This document shows, one piece after another, positions 55,701 through 64,000 of a DNA stretch of 64,000 nucleotides. This DNA comes from Pezicula radicicola. Taxonomy: Eukaryota > Ascomycota > Leotiomycetes > Helotiales > Dermateaceae. How positions within the stretch are numbered: the first letter of the stretch is position 1; every line of letters starts with the position of its first letter. The stretch lies in NCBI GenBank assembly GCA_003008705.1, contig PDUO01000046.1, positions 248,001 to 312,000 on the forward strand, written 5' to 3'. A model generated the notes under the pieces. That model was not told the origin of the DNA. It made no database searches and saw only the letters and a list, made by a program, of their open reading frames with translations. Made by a program: the position numbers and the translations under genes.

Positions 55701-58432
55701 ATGAAGACCTGGAGCCAACGGCTTTTGCCGTTCTTGATCTTCAGTCCGTGGATGCTAAATCCCATTGGTACGTCTGCCAGAGCAATTTCATTTGGACGAC
55801 TAAGTTAACCAATAGTTTAAACAGTTTTCTTGCAGATTTTCCCTATATGTTATGCGCAGGTCCAGGAAGTACTTGAAGCTGCGCCCAGCGCTGAGGGGAG
55901 TCCACAGCCATCAGTGGCAGCAAGACCAAGTGCCCCGCAGGACACATTTCAGGAGCATGAGAGTCATAGGAATATCGAGGGTAGGATCATTGATTAGGAT
56001 TGTGCTAGACTCCATGCTGATTGGATTACAGGTGCAGAACTTGTGGAAGAAGCCCTCCACATCCTCCTCCGATACGACCGATCGCTTTCAAAAAAGACGT
56101 CTCGCAAAGAGACTGGGATATTAGGTACGGCTGGACAATGGCTGTCTATGTTGATTCCGCATCTTTACATCCAAGGCCCACCATCCGATGAATCGAAGGA
56201 GTCACAGAATGGACAGAAACACTTGAAGGGTCCTCTGTTGGAGGGCGTGCGACTCCTTGAGCAGGCGGCCGAACTAGCCAATGCTGATGCTCTGTACCTA
56301 CTGGCGCAAATGAATTTCTACGGTAACTTCTCGTACCCGAAGGATTACAAGGAAGCGTTTAGGAGATATGAGCAACTGGCTTCGATGGACGGAAACAGTT
56401 CGGCGCAGCATATGGTTGGGTTCATGTACGCTACTGGAATTGGTGGTGCTGTAGAACGGGATCAGGCCAAGGCTTTACTGTACCACACATTTGCAGCACG
56501 AGGTGGAAACCCGAGGTCGGAGATGACAGTTGCTTTTAGACTTCACAGTGGCATTGGGACAGGCAGAAATTGTGATGAGGCTATTAAGCATTACAAGAGT
56601 GTGGCGGACAAGGCAATTCAGTGGTATCGATCCGGACCACCGGGCGGTAAAACTTGGGTACAAGATTCGCACAGGCTAGCAGACGACGATGGAGGAGTGT
56701 ATGGTGAAGGAGCGAGTTATTCCAGCGCCGGGCCCAATGCGCAGAAGGGAAATGTGAACTCAGATGCACACGCAGCGTTGGATGATGTACTGGAATACCT
56801 TGATCTTATGTCCAGGAAGGGTGACTTCAAAGCGACTTTCAGCTTGGGGAGGATCCACTACGATGGACAGAAAGATCTCCCAAGGAATCTGAAAAGCGCC
56901 AAGTGGTATTTCATGAAGGTTGCTAAATTATACTGGCAAAGGGATGGCCGGATCAACGAGAGTGACAAGCCTGGGTTGGAGAAGATTGCGACCAAAGCAG
57001 CAGGTTACCTTGGACGAATGTTTATGAGAGGCGAGGGTGTTGAGCAGAGCAACGAGAAGGCTCTTATTTGGTACAACCGAGGTCTCAACAGTGGCGATGC
57101 TGGTTCTCAATATGGGCTTGGGCTAATGTATCTCCATGGTCTTGGAGTACCAAAGAACTCTGCCAAAGCCACTGAACTTTTTAGAGCAGCTGCTGATCAA
57201 GATTATTCTCCCGCGCAAGTCGAGTTGGGCGCTCTTTACCTGGATCAAGGAACAGCGACTGATATTAGTGCGGCCAATCAGTACTTTGAGCGTGCATCAC
57301 GTTATGGTCATATTGAAGCTTTCTACTATCTGGCTGAGCTCATCAACCAGGGGATAGGACGAGATCGAAGCTGTGGATTGGCTACAGCTTACTACAAGAT
57401 TGTTTCCGAGAAAGCTGAACCACTTCTGTCGTCCTTTTCTGAAGCCAACAGAGCATATGAGGACGGAGACTACGAATTGGCGCTTGTCGATTACCTTTTG
57501 GCAGCTGAACAAGGATATGAGAAAGGTCAGGCTAACGTAGCGTATCTACTCGACCAAGAAAAGTCACGGTGGTCTCTACCTTCATGGCTCGTCCTCCAGG
57601 ATCCTCGGCCTTCCTTTTTGCACAACGCAGCACTTGCCTTGATATACTGGACAAGGTCAGCAAAGCAAACAAACATTGATTCCATGGTGAAGATGGGCGA
57701 CTATTACCTTAACGGTATTGGCACCCAAGCGGATATGGAGAAGGCTGCTGCTTGCTATACAGGAGCATCGGAGTTTCATCAGAGCGCACAAGCTCTCTAC
57801 AATCTGGGGTGGATGCATGAAAACGGCATTGGACTTACTCAAGACTTTCATCTTGCCAAACGGTATTATGATCAGGCTTTGGAAACGAATGAGGAGGCGT
57901 ATCTGCCTGTGACACTGAGTTTGTTCAAGTTGAGACTGAGAAGTGCTTGGAATACACTCACTCATGGGAGCGTTAACTCCATCAACGATGAGCCAGGTAA
58001 GTTCGATTTGTGTTCAAATTCAGGAATGGTTTCTAATTCATTGCAGCTCCTAAGAAACAGTGGTCACTCGCCGAGTGGGTGAGCAACTTCCTTAGGGATG
58101 ACCACCCATATTACGCCGATGCAGATTACGAAGACTATCTTCCAGACACCGACCCCATGCCTGGTGGAGATGCCGATGGTCTCTATGAAGATCTATTCGA
58201 CGACGGGCTTTTAGAAAGTTTCATCATCATCGGGTTGGCAGCTGCACTTGTCTTCCTGATATATTATCGCCAGCAACACCAGATAGCGCATAGAAGAGAT
58301 GGGGATGCTGCGCGAAATGAGCAGCAAGGGGAGCAGCCTGCACTTCCGGGTCAACAACCAAATGGAGGGTTCTTTCCTCCACCTGATGACCCGAATTTTG
58401 CCAATTGGGCGGCTGGTGGGATAGGTCATTAA
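55701..58432 (+). CDS. HRD3: HRD3/SEL1L-type ERAD adaptor with Sel1 repeats (857 aa)
   Basis: HRD3 is the lumenal recognition partner of the HRD1 ubiquitin ligase in ER-associated degradation. Exons 55701-55767, 55825-55980, 56032-57996 and 58047-58432. The N-terminus MKTWSQRLLPFLIFSPWM then FLQIFPICYAQVQ is a signal peptide. Many Sel1-like repeats follow, e.g. ALYLLAQMNFYGNFSYPKDY, AQHMVGFMYATGIGGAVERD, SQYGLGLMYLHGLGVPKNSA, QALYNLGWMHENGIGLTQDF. The conserved tail region HPYYADADYEDYLPDTDPMPGG precedes one transmembrane helix near 789-808 (FIIIGLAAALVFLIYY) and a Gln/Pro-rich cytosolic tail. Arrangement (lumenal Sel1 array, one C-terminal membrane anchor) and length match fungal Hrd3. Confidence 0.93.
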
Positions 58433-58718
58433 AAGCGTAGATTGTAACAAATGTATTTAGCTTGTATTAATGGTATAAAGGATTATTATCTACCTAACTA
58501 TCTATTTCTTTCCAACTTAAATCGACTTCGTGATGGATATTGAAATGGTAAATGAGTGATTTTGGCCAATGACGTCGGCAGCAGGCTAACGTGAGCATTG
58601 CACATGAGTTCGCGAACCTCGACGCGAAAACCAATGCAAAACATCAACCACTGCGTTGTCAGACAAACATTGATCACTACTACCTACACTTACCATACAG
58701 CACTAACCTTCCATCAAG
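58433..58718. promoter_or_regulatory. Short gap HRD3 to SFR1
   Basis: 286 bp between the HRD3 stop and the SFR1 ATG on the same strand. Must contain the HRD3 terminator and SFR1 promoter. An ACGTCGGC-like GC box sits near 58570; nothing else stands out. Confidence 0.35.
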
Positions 58719-59742
58719 ATGTCTACACCGGCAGCCAAACGTCGCAGAATCGATGCAGCGTCCACTACCCTCTCAAAACCATTCCGCTCACCCTTCAAGA
58801 CACCCTTCAAATCACCACTCAAATCCACTCCCATATCCAAAAACAGTCCAGCGACGCCACAAACGAATACTTCCTCTCTGAATACCGCTGAGACCTCACA
58901 TATCTCTTCCATTGAATCTACCAATGCCACAGCAGGCACCGAAACACCGTCCGCCACAGCCTCAACGGCTACACCCATACGCGCACGACAACCCAAGAAG
59001 AGATACCTCTCTCCCACCTCAGCTGCAGCATTAAATAACGATCCCGATATAGCGCCTCTTCTGCGGAAACAGAGGGAACTGGAAAAGCAGCTGAGGGAGG
59101 TGAAAGAAGAATTGGAGACTGCAGAGCAGGCTAGGAAGATTGAGGTTGATAGTATGAAACGACTTGCTGATGGAGATGGGGAAGTGGTTATTGATGGAGA
59201 ATTGATTGAGTTGATTGGTAAGTGGACGGCTGCTAGTAGGCAAGCTGCTGAGGAAATGTTTGGAACTGTTAGGGATAGAGTCAATCGGTTAGTTTCTATT
59301 ATTCCATGGCTCTGTGCAGGTAAGCATTAGGGATCTGTTAACTAACTATTTGCTTAGGATGGGTGGTCCTAGAGCTTGGAAGGAAATGCAGAAGCGACAG
59401 CAGGAATTTCAGAACTCTTGGGATCAGCCGGAAGAGAGTAATAATAATGATGATGATGAGGATAGTGGCGATGATGGGGAGAGTGAGAGGAAGGATATTG
59501 AAAAGAGGGATCTTTATGCTGAGTATGATGTTGATCCTGAGACTGAGAATGAGAAGGCTCAGAGGACGGATACTGGAGAGGATCCTGGTCAGGAAGATGT
59601 AAGTCATTCCTTAAATGTAAACATGGTGTGCGTTTGCTAACTTGTTTTATAGGAGTTTACAATGGCTATGATGTTGAGAACTTTGAATGTTGATTTGAAG
59701 GTCATTGGCTATGACAGAGAGGCACAGAGATGGGCTGATTGA
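58719..59742 (+). CDS. SFR1: SFR1/Mei5, Swi5-dependent recombination mediator (299 aa)
   Basis: SFR1 (Mei5 family) forms a complex with SWI5 that stabilises RAD51/DMC1 filaments. Exons 58719-59287, 59358-59598 and 59653-59742; joins DRVNR|MGGPRAWKEM and PGQED|EFTMAMMLRTLNV are in phase. Start MSTPAAKRRRIDAASTTLSK gives a basic nuclear-type N-terminus, followed by repeated S/T-P boxes in SPFKTPFKSPLKSTP, potential cyclin-dependent-kinase sites. The helical core (LLRKQRELEKQLREVKEELE, LIELIGKWTAASRQAAEEMF) is the Mei5 coiled coil; an acidic linker (NNNDDDEDSGDDGESE) and the end LNVDLKVIGYDREAQRW close the protein. Family call rests on the coiled-coil core plus the terminal box. Confidence 0.88.
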
Positions 59743-61902
59743 TTCTTCAAGCAAGTGTGGTTATTTTATGGCTTCTGATATTAATGCTTAGGATTGGCTG
59801 GATATATCATAGCTTCTACGCAGGTTTACAAACTTTTTTTCTATCAACGACTTTTTGGGAGGATATGGTTTCCTCGGATTATAGATCGTGTATAGACGGA
59901 GCTTTGTATTATTTCTAAAGATACCCATTTCAATTCAAAAGCTACATTTCTAAATTTACTCCTCACTGGCAGCTTTTTTTGTTCCCTACAGACTACTTGC
60001 AGACAACAAAGTACCTAAAAGTGCAAACATTATCAACATACCTTTGATTCCTTTCATATCCGTTAACAAATGGGGTCTTGGATAATCTATTATCTTGTTC
60101 ATTCGCTTTGCACTACCTCCGTAGACAGACGGACGGACTAGTGATGATTTAGAGTAGGAAATAGACCAGGATCTCTCTTGAACACCACAACGTGAAACTT
60201 AACCACGTCTTAAACCAAACTAGAAATAAATAATGCAATCATATTTAATTTTCTACACTGCTCATTTAAATTACTTGTTTACTTCAACCATTCCCACGTG
60301 ATGAAAATAGTCTAGTACGCTGACTAACTAACATGTTGATGCCTCACCACCTTAACCTAATTTTAAGATTGTTCCAACGACATGTCATGCTTCACAACTA
60401 CGAATACACCATCAAAAGCACAATACAACAATATGGTTGTTGTGAAGTATCTTTTAGAAACTGGTTAAGTGACTGGTTTTGGGTTGACGAGTTTTTTGTT
60501 ATGTTTTTAGGGGGTTGTGAAGTCTTGGAGTTTCGAGGTCTAAACCTAGTGGTCCTAGTGGTCTTTGATGCGGCAATGATGCCTTGATTAGGATTTACTA
60601 TTTAGGAATCTTAAAGATGATAGTTGTTTGTGCTGCTCTTTGGGTGGTTGGGATGTGCTTTTTTTCTTTGGTACTTTGATGGTTTAGTGTTTTAGTTACA
60701 CTCACTTACTTATTACTACCCATTAGCATCGATGTCCTTAGTAGAAGGCCAGTGCTCTTCTACAAGTTGTTGCAACAGCAGCGCTGGTGTTAGCTTGTAC
60801 TGAATGTATCTTGGTTGCCGGTTCTATTCGGTTTTCACTCTCTGTTATTTTTCATTGAACTTAGACATTTATATTTCTGATTTTATATTCAATGCCCAGT
60901 AGGTGTGCCTATGAAAACTCAGTTCTTCAACTACAATTTGGATAGCTGTTAAACTTCAAGGCTTTGGGTCATAGCTAGTTGCACTTGTGAAATCCTTTTG
61001 TGTTTGTAAAAGTTGTGTTGGCAAAGGAAGTATATCCTTTATTATATGTTTGCATAGCTAAGTAGTAACATATATCACTAAGTTGTGTAAATAAAGCCTT
61101 ATAGGTTTACATTTTCTTAGAGAAATGCAATATATATATGTACTTACACAAAATTTCAACTGTACTATTTCTTTACTGTTAATATGGTTAACAGAGGCAA
61201 TAGCCTCTTGTTATTGTGATAAGACTTAGTGGATAGTAAAGAAACTTGACATTCTATGTTCTACTTATCCAGGTCTCAAATAACTTATGATATTGTCTGC
61301 ACCCCAACAAGCAAAAGTGCTTGCAGACATGATAGAGTGATACTTACAAGTACTACCAATACATTAACATCTTATTGACTATATGTCTTCTCTTCAGTTA
61401 TGGCTCACAGCAAAAACAAGTTAGCATACCTACACATTAATCATTATTCTTGTGAATTATCATAGTTAAGGAATTCACATCTTGTTCTTCTCATGGCCCA
61501 TGGCCGATCTCGGATGGCCACAATTGGCATAGCATGCCTAGGACCTCAACCCAAAGTTCTTCTTATGACAGGAGAAGGCGGTAAGCTGAATATCGTTATG
61601 GTATTGCCTACTCGCTAAAGGAATCCCTTAAAACAGCGCCGTTAGCGCTAAATCAGAGTCGGCTGAATGTCGATGTGAAGTTGAAGATATACAATTCCAT
61701 CCTTTGACATTGGCAACAGCGACACTTCACAGCACAACATCAACGACCTCAACAAGATCATTGGCGCCTGTCAAAGAGAGTAGCTTGGTTATATAACACA
61801 GGACACAGGTTGTAGAAGTTAAGTGAGTTGAAGAAAGAAAACACTTTCGCATTGTCAAAATGTTACTGACGCGCTATTATATTAAGAATATAGCCAGGAA
61901 CC
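59743..61902. other. 2.2-kb gene-free stretch
   Basis: Between SFR1 and the terminal repeat gene, both plus. AT-rich, closed in most frames; the open frame at 60333-60587 has no motif. No RNA gene or element with ends recognised. The last 150 bp is probably the promoter and leader of the next gene. Confidence 0.45.
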
Positions 61903-64000
61903 ATGTCTCGGCCACGTGGTTCTTCTGTGCATTGGAACCAGGCGCCTCTCGAACGACCAGGAACGCCAATGATCCCTCACTCACGCTTCTCTTCAAACCA
62001 AGCCGGCGCGCTCCCCAATGTGACCGCAGCCCGTGGCAACGGAAACCGCAACATCCCCGTCAATTCCCGTTGCGAGCAGCCTCAGAGCGCGAGGACAGCA
62101 TTGAAGGTTTCCACACTCCAGCCGCAATACCCTATTGCAAGTGTGGCTCGTCTCCGCGTCGACAACCTTGATAGGCTTGCAGACCCATTCAACGATTTCT
62201 CTCCCACACAACACAAACACCTCGTTGATATATTTGATACCCCTCATCAACGCAAGCACCTTCAACTGAGTGGCTATCTACCAAACGACTACGAGGATCT
62301 TGATCTTCTTCGCAAAGGCGTTATCAACCAAGAGCAGCTCCGCGTCATCAGACACGTCAAGAAGAGAGAAAATCTTCGTGTCAGTTGCAACAGCTACCTC
62401 GCTGGCCTTGACAACCTAGAACAACCACGAGAAGAAAGAAAGAGGACACCAACTGAACGGCGCAACGCAGCAGCCATGAAGAAAGAACGCGAGGACAATG
62501 CTAAGGCCGAAGCCGAGGCCAAGGAGCGAGCGCGTCTTGAAAGTGAGAACGGCAGTAGCTCAATCAATACGGTACGTGTGCACTCGAGATCAACCATTAG
62601 CATTGGTTTGTATCTCCTCAAATGCGTTCAGGCTGACAGATCTTCCAGGGGTCTATGGTATCGCCTTCTCGTGACAAGGAACTACCTACCCTTCCAAGCA
62701 ACAACGCCGTCAGCCGGTTCAACAATACGCATATGAGCCAGCCTACAGGTCCAGGTGCAATGGCTTCTTCATCGCGCCCTGGTTTTCACAGTCGCATCCC
62801 CAGCCCGGTAAAGTCTAGCTCTGCGTCCACTTCTCAAGCGACTGTCACATCTATGGGCAGCCCTATCCCGCGCAAGAGACTCCCTTCCCCGTACAATCGT
62901 TCCCACCTTGGTGGCGCTGCTGCACTCAGTGCTTCTGCCCAACGTCGCGTCTCTGATACCAGGACGAAGGTAGCTGCAACTACGGGCAGCGGTATGCAAT
63001 CTGGTTCCATTAATGGTGCTCAAGACACTCAACTCAACAATGCCCCAATTTGTACTAGCGAGCTAGCCGAGGACCTTCCTAGATTCAGTGGTGGTCAAGA
63101 AGCCGCTGTTCAAGGTACTGAAATGATCAATGTTGCAACTAGTGCTAGCGAGCAAGCCGAGAACTATGCTAGATTCAACGAGGGTGAACAGGCTCAGGCC
63201 AATGCTCAAGGCAGTCAAATCAACAATGTCACAGCTGGTGCCAACGAGCCAGCTGAGGATTTCCCTAGATTCAATGAGAACGGAGAGGCCAATGTCGATA
63301 CATCTCTGCAATCTCCAGGAAGCACGCTAGGTAACGAGGCTCAAGGCGATACCGAAGCTGAAAAAACTCCACATCCAGACTTCCCTCTCATTGACGACGA
63401 CTTCGCCGAGGAAGCTCACCAGCCTTATGTTAGCGACACCACACCAAGCGATCGCACTGAGGTACTTAGCGCCAACCACCCAGACGCCAAGTATGGTGAA
63501 GGTACAAAAGTCAAGCGCTCGAAATGGGGTCCAAAGCTTACCATTGCGCCAGATGCGGGTGATTTCATATATGGCAAGAAGGCATCTCTCGATTTGAAGG
63601 GTCATTCGGACGTCAAGGATTTCGGTGCTAATGTTGGAAATGCCGGTAAGGGCAAGCAGAAGGCAATTGTAAGTCGCTTCAATTCTCATTTAGTTTACTC
63701 AAACTAACTTGGTGATTCACAGGCAACTTCATCCGAAGCTGCCCATACTCGAAGAACTCGTCTTGCGAGTGCTGGTACGACCGCCGAGGGAAGTTCAGCT
63801 GTAAGTCCCTGAATCTCATGCTTGAGTTACTGGAATTAACTCAGTGGTTCACAGAATGCTTCATCCGAAGCTGCTGCGACTCGAGGAAATGGACTTATCA
63901 ATGCTAGTATGACCGCCGAAGGAAGTACAGCTGTAAGTCACTGAAGTTCATATTTGGGTTACTCAAACTAACTTGGTGACTTACAGAGTACTGCATCTGA
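61903..64000 (+). CDS. Unrecognised disordered protein with tandem repeats, 3' end beyond the window
   Basis: Exons 61903-62571, 62649-63668, 63723-63800, 63855-63932 and 63987 to the edge; all introns phase 0. Start MSRPRGSSVHWNQAPLERPG. Residues 80-160 look partly helical (FNDFSPTQHKHLVDIFDTP; DLDLLRKGVINQEQLRVIRH), then a basic coiled coil (RRNAAAMKKEREDNAKAEAE). The second exon is Ser/Pro-rich and includes three about-31-residue repeats (LAEDLPRF, QAENYARF and PAEDFPRF variants) and an SKWGPKLTIAP box near the end. Then come near-identical 26-codon exons (TSSEAAHTRRTRLASAGTTA; ASSEAAATRGNGLINASMTA) separated by 54-nt introns. I know no family. The protein may be surface or nuclear; no signal peptide is seen. 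Confidence 0.72.
63025..63310 (+). repeat. Three-copy ~31-residue coding repeat
   Basis: Aligned units begin LNNAPICTSELAEDLPRF, MINVATSASEQAENYARFNE and INNVTAGANEPAEDFPRFNE; the period is about 31-33 codons, in frame, with the A-E-[DN]-x-x-R-F core conserved. It lies in the second exon, just before the exon-intron array. Confidence 0.8.
63669..64000 (+). repeat. 132-bp tandem array in which each unit is one intron plus one exon
   Basis: Introns 63669-63722, 63801-63854 and 63933-63986 are each exactly 54 nt, start GTAAGTC and end TTCACAG or TTACAG, and share interior blocks (TACTCAAACTAACTTGGTGA in two of them). The exons between them are each exactly 78 nt (26 codons), so the period is 132 bp. 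The third unit is cut by the window edge. Confidence 0.9.

Overview
The window is nuclear DNA of a filamentous ascomycete (Pezizomycotina). Leotiomycetes is my best guess, from the overall look of the proteins only. The evidence is multi-exon genes with short introns (mostly 46-65 nt, GT...AG, phases preserved), a fungal-type single-chain urease, and fungal forms of HRD3, OST5, SFR1, ADA3 and GCN5. I see no bacterial operons, rRNA, tRNA or CRISPR. I rebuilt the gene models by hand by joining open frames at GT/AG sites that keep the phase and restore family motifs. Exon coordinates are inferences that transcripts could test.

Layout. 1-13 kb: 5' part of urease (minus, cut by the window edge), a PA-TM-RING E3 ligase (minus), ADA3 (plus), an unrecognised protein with six 15-residue repeats (minus), and a 2EXR-domain protein (minus). 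13-23 kb: an Artemis/SNM1-like nuclease gene (plus) with nine exons, whose two long introns each carry an inverted-repeat element; mitochondrial threonyl-tRNA synthetase (minus); and a membrane/coiled-coil protein (plus). 23-36 kb: a 1550-residue intronless unknown protein, a small bHLH factor divergent from a Maf-type pyrophosphatase, and a conserved-looking unknown. 37-41 kb: a compact block of GCN5 (minus), the tiny OST5 (79 residues, three exons) and the checkpoint clamp RAD1. 41-47 kb: a gene-poor, AT-rich stretch with decayed coding sequence and one doubtful gene. 47-60 kb: FRG1-like, a 2-oxoglutarate/Fe(II) oxygenase-like protein, a secreted GH5 exo-beta-1,3-glucanase, a WDR89-like protein, the ERAD factor HRD3 and the recombination mediator SFR1. 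62-64 kb: an unrecognised gene that becomes a 132-bp tandem array of exon plus intron and runs off the window.

Themes. Two subunits of the SAGA/ADA acetyltransferase module (ADA3, GCN5) lie about 29 kb apart. Three genome-maintenance genes (Artemis-like, RAD1, SFR1) are also here. The other functions are housekeeping (ER glycosylation and ERAD, mitochondrial translation) plus urea use and cell-wall glucan processing. There is no sign of a secondary-metabolite cluster or a phage-like island. The most unusual sequence-level items are the intron-borne MITE-like elements and the tandemly amplified exon-intron unit.
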